In this document: in pieces, positions 50,528-60,240 of the stretch
How the letters are laid out: every line of letters begins with the position of its first letter
How positions within the stretch are numbered: the first letter of the stretch is position 1
Program-made: the position numbers and the translations under genes
The notes under the pieces: generated by a model
Seen by the model: only the letters and a program-made list of their open reading frames with translations
What the model was told of the DNA's origin: nothing
The model's database searches: none
From: Chloroflexota bacterium
Lineage (GTDB): Bacteria; Chloroflexota; Anaerolineae; Anaerolineales; Anaerolineaceae
Direction of reading: 5' to 3'
Length of the DNA stretch: 64,000 bases
Assembly: GCA_004347695.1 (NCBI GenBank)
Contig: SLTK01000007.1
Span: 722,823-786,822 of the forward strand

Positions 50528-53500
50528 ATGATCATTAAATCGGCACGCAGCTTTATTGTAGCAATTATTTGTCTGGTTTTTCTTTTTTCCTTTGTCAACC
50601 TTCAATCCGCTCAGGCCGCCCCGGAACCGCAAACATTACAGGCGACAGTGGTGCCGGTCACCGGCAATATTATTTCCGATACGACCTGGTTCGCGGGCAA
50701 TGTGTACTATCTCCTGTCGGATGTGGAAGTGGTAACGGGTGTGACCCTCACCATCCAGGGCGGCGCGATTGTGAAATTCTCGGTGCCGTTCGACCCGGCA
50801 ACCATGGCGCTGACGGGTTTGACGGTCAACGGCACTCTGACCTTCACCAGCATATCAGCAGATAACCGCGTCATCTTTACCTCCGGGCGGGACGATACCA
50901 ACGGCGGCGATTCCAACGCGGATGGGGCGCAAACCCTGCCGGCAGCGGGGGACTGGGATTTCGTCCGGTTGCTGAAATGGGCGGATACCGATCCGGCTTA
51001 TGAATTCTTGAACATCCGTTACAGCAAGGACGGATTGAATTTTCACAACACCACCAACGCCGTCACCCCGCCGAATCCCGAATTCAAGAACAATATCTTC
51101 GCCGAAAACACCTGCGGGCTGACCCTCTCTCTGACTGCCAACGGCTCGGTCGAAGGCAACATTCACGACAACACCTTCACTCAGAACAAGTACGGCTTTT
51201 GCACCAAACGCACCGCCGGACTTGGCCAGATTCGACCCACCCTTAATTTAAATACCTTCAACAACAATACCATCCTGCCGATTTATTTGTTCGGCACCTC
51301 TTTTCCAACCTATGGGGTGGATACTAATAGTAATATATTCTCCGGCTATATCCAGGCAGGCGATAAGCTGGGTATCGGGCTTGGCGGGGTATTCAACGGC
51401 AGCGGGGAGTTGACGATCGTCAACGGCATGCCGTTTGTGCTGGTCGCGCCCATGGAAGTGAGCGGGGCCGGGGTCAACCTGACCGTGCCGGCCGGGGCGG
51501 TGTTCAAAGGCTTTACCCGCGCTGAAATTCCAAAGCTGACCGATCCGCTGGCAGGTTTGAAAGTAACGGCTGGCATCACCTTCAATTCATCCGAGGCGGA
51601 GCCGATCATCTTCACCTCCTACCGCGACGATTCGGTGGGCGGGGATACCAACGGTGATGATCTCAATTCCGAGCCGCTTGCCGGAGACTGGGCGGGGGTG
51701 CATTTTGTCGACTCGCGCACCCCGGGTGATGCGAACTATACGTTCCAATTTCTCAGCTTCCGCTATGCGGTCAACGGCCTGTTGTATGAGGCCACGACGA
51801 CCGGCGGCGGTGCGCGCATACCGGTTATCCAAAACAACACTTTCATTGGGAATCTCAACGGATTGCGATTCAAGGCGGTATCCAATAACGCCAATTCCCG
51901 TATCGAGCCGCAGATTAACAATAACAGCTTTACCAATCACGGCATTATTCCGGCGAACAAAGACCAAAAAGAACCGGGCGTGCCGATTATGCTGGAAAAC
52001 ACAGTTTCGCCTTCCTACTTGAATAACACCTTCGGCGGTAATCTGCACCCGGCGATCGGGTTGACAGGCAAGTGGCGCTCGAATGCCGTATTGTCAATCG
52101 TGCCGGGCCAGGGATTACCCGCGCTGCCGTATCTGGTTCACGGCGAAATGTGGTTCGGCGACGCGAATATTTCCGGCGGCGTGGATAGCTCCGCCGTTTT
52201 GACCATTCCGCAGGGATCGGTCATCAAATTTTTCATCAATAACTTCGACCGTAACGTCCGCTCGCGGCTGGTGGCAGCCGCCCGCCTGGCATTGGCAAGC
52301 AGCATTGCAACGGACCCGATTGTTTTCACCTCATATTACGATGCCGCTTACGGCGGCAATACAGATGGAGATGACGGTATTGGCCCGGCGCTGAAAGACT
52401 GGGGCGACGTATTAATCCGCCACCCGGATACCGATATGATCAACACGGTATTCCGGTATGGCGACAAAGCGTTGCATGTGGAAAACAAGAGCACCGCGCT
52501 GGAAGCCGTCTTCGATGGAGTCATCAGCAATTCGCTGTTCGATCATAATGAATACGGGCTGTACCTGGATATCCAGGCGACCAACGATATCGCCAGCCTG
52601 ATCAGCGCGAACCAGTTCCAATACAATACGTTCGGTCTGGGGACCTTTGCCAAGGACACGTTGAATGTCACCACCAAGGCTACCGGGGTATCCAGGCCGA
52701 CCATCACCGGAAACACATTTACCGGAAACACCTTATTCCCGATTTACCTGAACGGATCCGCCACGCTGGAGTTTTTTGCAACGTCCAACGTGTTCACTGG
52801 CAACCTGCACACCGCGATTGCCTTGGGCGGCTACTTTGGGGCGGTCAACGCTGACCCAGGATTTGCAATTGTCCTGCCAAAGGTTATGGAAGGGCCTGAC
52901 TCGCCCAAAAATCAGGTGCACGTCCCCTATGTGGTCTGGGAACGCACCAATTTTGACTGGAATACGCCAACAGAACTTGCAGGCGGTGTGGTGGTCAAAT
53001 TCAACACAGGCAAGGACCTTAATTTCTTCGGCAAATTGACCATGTACACCACGCCACTGGCGCAGAATATGTTTACGTCTTACCGGGATGACGCTCCGGA
53101 CGCCAACGGCGACACCAACGGCACCCCGGCGCCCAATCCTGCGCCGGCGCGCGGCGATTGGCTTGGGCTGTATTTGTATAACAGAAATACCATTGATTTC
53201 AGCTATTCGACGATCCGTTATTCGGATCAGGGGCTGGTGATCTACCAGAAGAACACCGATCCGGCGCCGGGGACCATCAATTTCCCGATCGCCTCTAACA
53301 CGTTCACCCTGAATAAAAACGGCCTGACTTTCTACATTGGCTCGAACATGGACATCACGTCCACCGTGGACAGCAATGTTTTCGTCGAAAACAATTTCGG
53401 ATTCCACTCATTTACCAACCCGGCGACAAATATCCCCCATTGCGGTACGGCGAATCCTAATTTCACCCAGAACAATTTTAGCCTGCACAGCGAGTTTCCG

Positions 53501-56020
53501 ATCTATCTGCAGGGGTCAGCCAACCCTAATTACAACGTCGATACGCCCGACAGCAACAACTTTTGGGATAACACTCACCCTGCCATCGCGGTTGGCGGCG
53601 TCTGGTGCCGCGATGCAACCTGGACTAAAGTTTACGATGCGACTTTCGCGCAGGATATGCCGTATGTGGTGAAGGAAACGCTCACGCAGGAAGTTGGCGT
53701 ATACGAAACCCCAACCATTACCCTGCCAGCCAGCCTGATCGTCAAATTTATGACGAACCCGTACATCTATGCCTACGGCTATCTGGAGCTGCTTTCCGCG
53801 CCGGGTACTGAAATCGTCTTTACGGCTTATTCGGATGATGCGTACGGCGGGGATATCGATGCCAACGGCGCGCCGCCGGCTGCCATTAGCCGCAGCGCCT
53901 GGAAGACGGTCTGGTTGTTCGATGTGCCCGGCAAGTTCAATGATATCCATGACCTGAAGGTCCTTTACTCGACCGCCGGCCTGGGGCTGTACTATGACGG
54001 GCCAATCAACACCCAGACGGCAACGATCGTGCGCCGCAGTGAGTTTACCGACAGCCATGCGGGCATCGCCCTGGTGATCGGCTGGCGTCAAGTCGGAGCG
54101 GTGATCTACGGCGGCGAGGGCAACATCAATGCGTCCATCCAAAGCAATTACTTCCACGACAGCAATTACGGTATTTTGACGGTTGTCCACGACAAAGCCA
54201 CGGGAATCGTCAATCCGGTGCTCGAAAACAATACCTTTACAAATATTGCAAACTACCCGATCTTCCTGGGCGGGACGTCGGAGTTCTCCTTCGTCGGCGT
54301 GAACCAGATCGCAGCGGGCACCACCCTGAATGCGGCAAATTCATCCCCGGCGGAAAGCAGCGGAGAGGAACTTGCGCTTGGCGGCTTCGACCTGCCGGGT
54401 AACCAGGCGCTGCTGGAAAGCATTCAACCTGGAAAGGCCGGGTTGGATTCCTTCGTCAGCCCGCAGGCCAACCTGACCGCTGCGCCAAACCTGTACCCGG
54501 CCATCGGTATGGCGGGTTCATGGAATAATGCAGTCGAACTGGTGCAAATCGACGGGGTGCCCTATGCGGTCACCGGCAATTTCCCCCTGACGATTACGGC
54601 CAACAACATCAACTTCAAACCGGCGGATAATGTCACCATCGGGTTTGTCAATGCTGCCGTCGCGGCGGTCGCGGTCCCGGCTGAAACGATCTTCAAGTTC
54701 AGTAAAGACCGGATTATGACCGTCAAGGGGACGTTAAACCTGCTGTCCACCGATTCCCAACCGGTGATCTTCACCTCGATCAAAGATGATGCAGCGGCTG
54801 GCGACACCAACCGGGATGGCACGGCCACGCGCCCGGCGAAAGCAGATTGGGGTGAAGTGCGCCTGGCGGCCTCGAACAATTTCCACAATGCAGTAGTGCG
54901 CTATGCCGTCAAGGGGCTGCATATCTACTTCGACGGGGCAATCAACCTGAATAATAACTCGACGGTCAACCACAGCACCTTCATCGAGAACACCACAGGG
55001 ATCAGTTTGAGCGCGCTGGACAACGGCGATATTTTGGCCGCCATCCAGGATTCCACTTTCAACCTGAACACCATACACATCCAGGGCAATAACAGTAACG
55101 TCGGGAAAACCGGACACCTGTGCGTCAATGCGCACAATAATGACCTGTTTGGCAGCAGTACCCTCCAGAACGGCATCGAGAACAACAACCTCAACGGCGT
55201 CTCGCCGGACCTGGTGGGTTGTCCCAGCCCGGTGGCGTTCGATGCCACCCTCAATTACTGGGGGGATGCGAGCGGACCTTATCACCCAACCCTCAACGCG
55301 GACGGGCTTGGCAGCCGGGTCAGCGACCGGGTATTATTCGATCCGTGGCTGGCGAACGCGGTCTTCCCGCCTGCCACATATTCCATCAGCGGGCGAATCA
55401 CCAAGGACTCTGCCATTGGAGATGGACTGCCGGGTGTGCTGGTGATGCTGCAAGGGGAAGTCCCGGATGACACGACTGCCATCACCGACGCCAACGGCTA
55501 TTACAGCTTCAGCGGGCTGCTGAACGGGCCTTATATCGTTTCGCCGGTGCTGGCGGGATACCTGTTTTCTCCGCCTTCGTTGAACGTGGTACTGGCTGGC
55601 TCCGATTCGCTCAGCGCCAATTTCATCGCCACCATCAGCCCGGCTGAAGTGGGCTTCTCGGTCAACAGCCTGGATGTGCTGCGCCCGACCTCATCCGTCA
55701 AAAAGTATTGCAGCTTTACCGTGACGATGGATAAAGCGCTTGCGCCGGGAAAATCCGCCAGCGTTGATTACACCACGGTGGATGGTACGGCGCTTGCCAG
55801 CGTGGACTACATTGCCAGATCGGGAAAACTGACCTTCTTATCCGGACAGAGCCTGACGCAGCAGGTCAATGTCGAATTGAAGCTGAGCAACCTCAGTGAT
55901 CCCACTGAATTTTTCTCACTGATGCTCAAGAATCCGACCAATGCTTACCTGTTGGTATCCAATGGCACTTGCACGCTCAGCACCGCGAAGCAAGTCTATT
56001 TGCCGATGATCAACAAATAA
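50528..56020 (+). CDS. Giant secreted parallel beta-helix repeat protein
   Basis: An 1830-residue exported protein. A signal peptide (FIVAIICLVFLFSFVNLQSAQA) ends near residue 31. Six long repeats follow, each with a FTSxxDDxxGGDTNxDG-type loop and GDW motif. The FTS motifs sit at residues about 116, 359, 597, 847, 1095 and 1412, giving a spacing of roughly 240-320. Asn-rich strands such as NNIFAENTCG and IQNNTFIGNLNGL between them are typical of right-handed beta-helix coils. A carboxypeptidase-regulatory-like domain (about 1617-1700) and a Calx-beta-like domain (about 1711-1820) come next, and the end is KQVYLPMINK. It has a promoter and AAGGG site. It is probably a surface or matrix protein; a polysaccharide-lyase activity is possible but no catalytic residues stand out. 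Confidence 0.88.
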   Translation: MIIKSARSFIVAIICLVFLFSFVNLQSAQAAPEPQTLQATVVPVTGNIISDTTWFAGNVYYLLSDVEVVTGVTLTIQGGAIVKFSVPFDPATMALTGLTVNGTLTFTSISADNRVIFTSGRDDTNGGDSNADGAQTLPAAGDWDFVRLLKWADTDPAYEFLNIRYSKDGLNFHNTTNAVTPPNPEFKNNIFAENTCGLTLSLTANGSVEGNIHDNTFTQNKYGFCTKRTAGLGQIRPTLNLNTFNNNTILPIYLFGTSFPTYGVDTNSNIFSGYIQAGDKLGIGLGGVFNGSGELTIVNGMPFVLVAPMEVSGAGVNLTVPAGAVFKGFTRAEIPKLTDPLAGLKVTAGITFNSSEAEPIIFTSYRDDSVGGDTNGDDLNSEPLAGDWAGVHFVDSRTPGDANYTFQFLSFRYAVNGLLYEATTTGGGARIPVIQNNTFIGNLNGLRFKAVSNNANSRIEPQINNNSFTNHGIIPANKDQKEPGVPIMLENTVSPSYLNNTFGGNLHPAIGLTGKWRSNAVLSIVPGQGLPALPYLVHGEMWFGDANISGGVDSSAVLTIPQGSVIKFFINNFDRNVRSRLVAAARLALASSIATDPIVFTSYYDAAYGGNTDGDDGIGPALKDWGDVLIRHPDTDMINTVFRYGDKALHVENKSTALEAVFDGVISNSLFDHNEYGLYLDIQATNDIASLISANQFQYNTFGLGTFAKDTLNVTTKATGVSRPTITGNTFTGNTLFPIYLNGSATLEFFATSNVFTGNLHTAIALGGYFGAVNADPGFAIVLPKVMEGPDSPKNQVHVPYVVWERTNFDWNTPTELAGGVVVKFNTGKDLNFFGKLTMYTTPLAQNMFTSYRDDAPDANGDTNGTPAPNPAPARGDWLGLYLYNRNTIDFSYSTIRYSDQGLVIYQKNTDPAPGTINFPIASNTFTLNKNGLTFYIGSNMDITSTVDSNVFVENNFGFHSFTNPATNIPHCGTANPNFTQNNFSLHSEFPIYLQGSANPNYNVDTPDSNNFWDNTHPAIAVGGVWCRDATWTKVYDATFAQDMPYVVKETLTQEVGVYETPTITLPASLIVKFMTNPYIYAYGYLELLSAPGTEIVFTAYSDDAYGGDIDANGAPPAAISRSAWKTVWLFDVPGKFNDIHDLKVLYSTAGLGLYYDGPINTQTATIVRRSEFTDSHAGIALVIGWRQVGAVIYGGEGNINASIQSNYFHDSNYGILTVVHDKATGIVNPVLENNTFTNIANYPIFLGGTSEFSFVGVNQIAAGTTLNAANSSPAESSGEELALGGFDLPGNQALLESIQPGKAGLDSFVSPQANLTAAPNLYPAIGMAGSWNNAVELVQIDGVPYAVTGNFPLTITANNINFKPADNVTIGFVNAAVAAVAVPAETIFKFSKDRIMTVKGTLNLLSTDSQPVIFTSIKDDAAAGDTNRDGTATRPAKADWGEVRLAASNNFHNAVVRYAVKGLHIYFDGAINLNNNSTVNHSTFIENTTGISLSALDNGDILAAIQDSTFNLNTIHIQGNNSNVGKTGHLCVNAHNNDLFGSSTLQNGIENNNLNGVSPDLVGCPSPVAFDATLNYWGDASGPYHPTLNADGLGSRVSDRVLFDPWLANAVFPPATYSISGRITKDSAIGDGLPGVLVMLQGEVPDDTTAITDANGYYSFSGLLNGPYIVSPVLAGYLFSPPSLNVVLAGSDSLSANFIATISPAEVGFSVNSLDVLRPTSSVKKYCSFTVTMDKALAPGKSASVDYTTVDGTALASVDYIARSGKLTFLSGQSLTQQVNVELKLSNLSDPTEFFSLMLKNPTNAYLLVSNGTCTLSTAKQVYLPMINK

Positions 56021-56108
56021 AGCGTATCGCGGTGAAAAGCTGGTAAAGGGCGACGGGGCATTCAGGTTTGAAGAACTGAGGTCCTTTTGATGGGACAGCC
56101 AGCAAAGC

Positions 56109-56227
56109 GGGGCTGTCCCAAAAGAATAAATCTGTCATTCATTCCACCACATATGCGGGATGGAGTGGAACCCATCTCTTACAGGTAGGGGCGGGTTTCC
56201 ACGCCCGCCCGCTTTTGGGACGGCCCC
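56109..56227 (-). repeat. 119-bp inverted-repeat element, copy 5 (reverse)
   Basis: Starts GGGGCTGTCCCAAAAG and ends CTTTTGGGACGGCCCC; both ends carry matching changes (TCC/GGA), so the pairing is mostly kept. It lies 88 bases after the beta-helix stop. Confidence 0.85.
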
Positions 56228-56277
56228 TTTGTCTTAATGGAGTGTTTTTGCGCCGCCATGTTTGCGCAATCTCATCC

Positions 56278-56305
56278 TTGACAAATAGAAAATAAGTTCT
56301 ATAAT
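56278..56305 (+). promoter_or_regulatory. Orphan strong promoter
   Basis: TTGACA (56278-56283) and TATAAT (56300-56305), both perfect consensus hexamers, are 16 bases apart. The next recognised gene starts 760 bases away, so the transcript may be non-coding or a long leader. Confidence 0.6.
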
Positions 56306-56368
56306 AAGATGATCCATTCTTGCTCATTAACAACCTGGCCAACTGGTTCCTTTATCTTCTCCCCGGGC

Positions 56369-56496
56369 ATTCGTTTCAAAAATTTTTTAAACGAATACAA
56401 ACACCCAAAACCACCGTATGTGCCGGTTTTGGAAAATGACACCGCCACCAGTGTGCCCAAAACCGCAATCCATTTTATTCGTTTTTTGAAACGAAT
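56369..56496. repeat. Two ATTCGTTT / AAACGAAT inverted repeats
   Basis: ATTCGTTT and AAACGAAT bracket 12 bases at 56369-56396 and four bases at 56477-56496. The two dyads are about 100 bases apart with the same arms, a pattern seen in paired operator sites or the ends of a small repeat. Confidence 0.5.
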
Positions 56497-57066
56497 AGCG
56501 GCATCTCTTCGACCCTATACCAGACCGATGGCAAAACGGGCGAGGGGGGGGCGGTGCATGCTTCCACAGGCTAACTCACAGAGTGCCCGGTGGGCAGCGA
56601 ACACTCTCCTACCGCCACTGCGCGGCGAGCGCAGATCAATCTGAGTTTTCCTCGATCCCCATACCCCCAACAATTTCGTTAACGATCGAATTACCCCGCC
56701 AAAACCCTTGACATAGGATATAATTACCGTACAAATTGGTTACGCTGTAATACAAGCTTGAATGGATATAGCGTCGAGCACGTCTCGCGGGGAAAATTTC
56801 TGAATTATATTCACCTTCAACCATCAGGATAACCTGAGCGTTTATCGCGATTCGCTATTGATCCTTGTCAAAACGATTAAATAGTCACACTTGAAAGAGG
56901 TACTCGCAGCAGCATCGAACTTGAGCTGACAGCGCGGCCTTTTTACCATGTTAAAAATCTCCGGGCGCCTTCTCCCAGAAGCGACCCGTAACGTTCCCGG
57001 TAAAAGGTTCACCATTTGATCATTGCTCCATATTTCATTCAGGACAGGTTGCAGAAGTAATTCTAT

Positions 57067-60000
57067 ATGTGGGTACTGCACGCACATTGGCAACCGCCGC
57101 GCAAGCCGTCTGATACGGGTGGATTTGTTTTCTGGGCTGAAAGTCCGGAAAGCAAACCTCAAATCCGTGACCACGGTACGCTGGCTAAGCGAACCGAATT
57201 AAAAGACCACCCTTTCTGCCTGGAACCGGAAACGATCCGGCTGCAGATTGGCTCTGGCACGCCGTTAGACAGCGCCCAGTTGGGAGCAGTGCGCCTGCGC
57301 CTGCCCTCCACCCGCTCGGGACCGCTGCCTTCACCCAGCCTGAATCCCGAATGGGAATTGGATGACTACTCGAACCCGCGTCTGCAACCCTGGTTGGTGC
57401 GCGGGCTGTTGCTGCCGGCCGGAAAAGCCTTTAGCGTGCTGGCCAACCTGCCCACCGAAAGCACCGCGAGCGGGTTTACCCTTGGCGCAGATGCAGCCTA
57501 CTGGCAGCATGCCTGCAGCCTGGTGCTGGAGGTGCTGGCGGAACAGAAAATCCTGCCAGTGCTGGAAAAGGCGTCAACCGAGGGTCAGGGTGACCAATAC
57601 TTTGCCCGCTGGCTGCCGGTCCTTGACAGTCCCAAAGACGGCCCGCGAATCGAGTTCCTGGAAAAAAGCATGCCACCGATTTGCCGCGCAGAAATGGGCA
57701 TGCAAACTCATGTCGGCAAAAACCTGCAGCAAACCAGCCATACCCCGCATACGCTGCTGGATACCTTCCTGAAATCCACATGCGATGCGCTGGCGCGTAA
57801 TTGGGGTCGCAGCCGGGCGCCGCTGCTGCTGCCCGAAAAGGGCAATTCCCTGGATATCTGGCTGGCGGCTTTATTTACCCCAGACGGGCGCGTCAAGGCT
57901 GCGCCCGGGCAGCTGCAATCGCTCCATAGCAGCGTACGCGCCTGGTTGCGCAACCTGCATGCTGCCGGTGACGAAAACTTCCGTATTGCCTTCCGCTTGA
58001 ACCCACCCCCGGAAGCGCAATCGAATGGCCGCGCCACCACCTGGGACTTGCAATTCCTGCTCCAGTCGCGCTCTGACCCCAGTCTATTGATCACTGCCGA
58101 AGATGTCTGGTTCCGCTCTAAAGATGAACTGTCCAAAATCAGCCGGCGGCTGGAACACCCTCAGGAACTCATTTTGGCCGGTTTGGGCTATGCCACGCGC
58201 CTTTTCAACCCGATTCTCACCAGTTTGCAGGCGCGGCATCCCACCGGCGTCGATCTGGACACCGAATCGGCATATGTTTTCTTGCGCGAGGCTGCCCCTT
58301 TGCTGGAGCAGGCCGGATTCGGCATTCTCACTCCCCCGTGGTGGAACCAGCGCGGCGCCCGCCTGGGCGTCCGCGTGCGATTGACGCCGCGCGGCAAGGA
58401 ACCAACGGACATCTCGCGCACCACTCGCCTGGGAATCAATACCCTGGTACATTTTGAGTGGGAACTGTCGCTCGGTGACACCACCCTCACCCGCGAAGAG
58501 TTCGAAGCGCTGGCTGCCCTGAAAACCCCACTGGTACAGGTGCGCGGTCAATGGGTGCAACTCGATACCGAACAGGTTGATGCGGCCATCCGTTTCTGGG
58601 AAAAGCAGCAGCACTCCGGTGAGATGGGTCTGTTGGAAGCGGCGCAACTGGCGCTGGGCGGCGAGACGGCCCACGGCCTGCCGCTGGATGAAGTTCAGGC
58701 AGAAGGCTGGGTTGGCGACTGGCTGGATAACATTGGCGACAGCCAGCGCATGACCGAACTGCCGCAGCCCGGCGGTTTGAATGGCACATTGCGCCCCTAC
58801 CAGCGCTTTGGTTTCTCCTGGCTGGCTTTCTTCCGCCGCTGGGGGCTGGGCGCTTGCCTGGCAGACGATATGGGCCTCGGGAAGACGATCCAGGCTCTGG
58901 CGCTGCTGCTGCACGAAAAGGAATCGCTCGGCAAGCTGCCGGCGCCTGTGCTGCTGGTCTGCCCCACCTCGGTGGCAATCAACTGGCAGCGCGAAGCTGC
59001 CCGCTTTGCCCCATCCTTGAACACATACGTGCATCAGGGCCCGGCTCGCCTGAAAAACAGCGAATTTGCGGAAGCTGCCAGAAACGCAGACCTGGTGGTT
59101 ACCAGTTATTCGCTGCTGCGGATTGACCAGGAAATTCTTCAGCCCATGACCTGGTACGGGGTGATTCTGGATGAAGCGCAAAATATCAAAAATCCATCCG
59201 CCAAGCAAACTCAGGCGGCGCGAAAACTCAAATCCACCTTCCGCCTGGCGCTGACCGGTACCCCGGTCGAAAACCGGCTGAACGAATTGTGGTCGATCAT
59301 GCAATTCCTCAACCCGGGTTACCTCAACTCGCTGGAAAAGTTCCGCCGCGAATTTGCCATTCCCATCGAGCGCTTCGGCGATCACGAAGCCACCGCCCTG
59401 CTCAAGCAAATGGTCGGACCCTTCATCCTGCGGCGCCTGAAATCCGACCCACGGGTGATCCAGGACCTGCCTGAAAAGCTCGAGATGAAGGAATTGTGCT
59501 ACCTGAGCGAAGAACAGGCCACCCTTTACGAAGCTGTGGTTCAGGAATCGCTCAAAAAGGTGGCTGAAAGCGACGGTTTGGAACGCCGCGGCCTGGTGCT
59601 TGCCATGCTCACCCGCTTGAAGCAGGTGTGCAATCACCCGGCCCAGTTCCTCAAACAGCCGCTCGAACGTGAGACCGGCGGCAACCACGTCAACGGGCGC
59701 AGCGGTAAGCTCACCCGGCTGACCGAAATGCTGGAGGAAGTGATCTCGGCAGGCGATCGCGCCCTGGTGTTTACTCAGTATGCGGAGATGGGGCATCTTC
59801 TGAACCAGTATCTGCCGCAAATGCTCAATGTTCCGGTGTATTACCTGCACGGCGGCACCCCGGTTTCGGTTCGCGATCAGTTGGTCACCCGCTTTCAGGA
59901 AGATAGCAGCGCTCCACCTATTTTCATTCTGTCCCTAAAAGCCGGCGGCTTCGGTCTAAACCTGACTGCCGCCAGTCACGTCTTCCATTACGACCGTTGG

Positions 60001-60228
60001 TGGAACCCGGCGGTTGAAAACCAGGCGACCGATCGCGCATACCGCATCGGCCAGCAGCAAAATGTCCAGGTGCATAAATTTATCACGCTGGGAACGCTCG
60101 AAGAACGTATCGATGAGATGATCGAAGCCAAGATAGGTTTGGCAGACTCCGTAATTGGCGGCGGCGAGGATTGGCTGACCGAATTCAGCACGGATGAATT
60201 GCGTGATCTGGTCACGCTGCGCAGGTAA
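57067..60228 (+). CDS. SNF2-family helicase
   Basis: The 1053-residue protein opens WVLHAHWQPP, the usual start of bacterial SNF2 proteins with a large N-terminal region. Walker A is DDMGLGKTIQALALLLHE (about residue 598), the DExx box is LDEAQNIKN, then LTGTPVENRLNELWS. The C-terminal helicase part has RALVFTQYAEMG and DRAYRIGQQQNVQVHKFI. The N-terminal region includes an SNF2-associated DUF3670-like part at about 400-530. It is a DNA translocase of unknown target, possibly transcription or repair. It is coupled to the SWIM gene downstream (12 bases). Confidence 0.93.
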   Translation: MWVLHAHWQPPRKPSDTGGFVFWAESPESKPQIRDHGTLAKRTELKDHPFCLEPETIRLQIGSGTPLDSAQLGAVRLRLPSTRSGPLPSPSLNPEWELDDYSNPRLQPWLVRGLLLPAGKAFSVLANLPTESTASGFTLGADAAYWQHACSLVLEVLAEQKILPVLEKASTEGQGDQYFARWLPVLDSPKDGPRIEFLEKSMPPICRAEMGMQTHVGKNLQQTSHTPHTLLDTFLKSTCDALARNWGRSRAPLLLPEKGNSLDIWLAALFTPDGRVKAAPGQLQSLHSSVRAWLRNLHAAGDENFRIAFRLNPPPEAQSNGRATTWDLQFLLQSRSDPSLLITAEDVWFRSKDELSKISRRLEHPQELILAGLGYATRLFNPILTSLQARHPTGVDLDTESAYVFLREAAPLLEQAGFGILTPPWWNQRGARLGVRVRLTPRGKEPTDISRTTRLGINTLVHFEWELSLGDTTLTREEFEALAALKTPLVQVRGQWVQLDTEQVDAAIRFWEKQQHSGEMGLLEAAQLALGGETAHGLPLDEVQAEGWVGDWLDNIGDSQRMTELPQPGGLNGTLRPYQRFGFSWLAFFRRWGLGACLADDMGLGKTIQALALLLHEKESLGKLPAPVLLVCPTSVAINWQREAARFAPSLNTYVHQGPARLKNSEFAEAARNADLVVTSYSLLRIDQEILQPMTWYGVILDEAQNIKNPSAKQTQAARKLKSTFRLALTGTPVENRLNELWSIMQFLNPGYLNSLEKFRREFAIPIERFGDHEATALLKQMVGPFILRRLKSDPRVIQDLPEKLEMKELCYLSEEQATLYEAVVQESLKKVAESDGLERRGLVLAMLTRLKQVCNHPAQFLKQPLERETGGNHVNGRSGKLTRLTEMLEEVISAGDRALVFTQYAEMGHLLNQYLPQMLNVPVYYLHGGTPVSVRDQLVTRFQEDSSAPPIFILSLKAGGFGLNLTAASHVFHYDRWWNPAVENQATDRAYRIGQQQNVQVHKFITLGTLEERIDEMIEAKIGLADSVIGGGEDWLTEFSTDELRDLVTLRR

Positions 60229-60240
60229 GGAGCACCAGCG

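Larger units (their letters stand above)
56228..57066. other. Long spacer before the SNF2 gene
   Basis: No credible gene is visible in 839 bases. The spacer holds a degenerate relative of the 40-bp palindrome (about 56233-56270), a strong orphan promoter (56278-56305) and two ATTCGTTT...AAACGAAT dyads (56369-56396 and 56477-56496). The rest is AT-rich and unremarkable. Confidence 0.5.

Noticed and set aside
56309-56644. 111-codon frame downstream of the orphan promoter
   Set aside because: It has no ribosome site, odd composition and no recognisable motif, and it runs through both ATTCGTTT dyads.
56842-57174. 110-codon minus-strand frame before and into the SNF2 gene
   Set aside because: It overlaps the start of a well-supported gene by over 100 bases and has no motif or ribosome site.
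58084-59850. 588-codon minus-strand frame inside the SNF2 gene
   Set aside because: Long only because of high GC; the plus strand has all helicase motifs in order.
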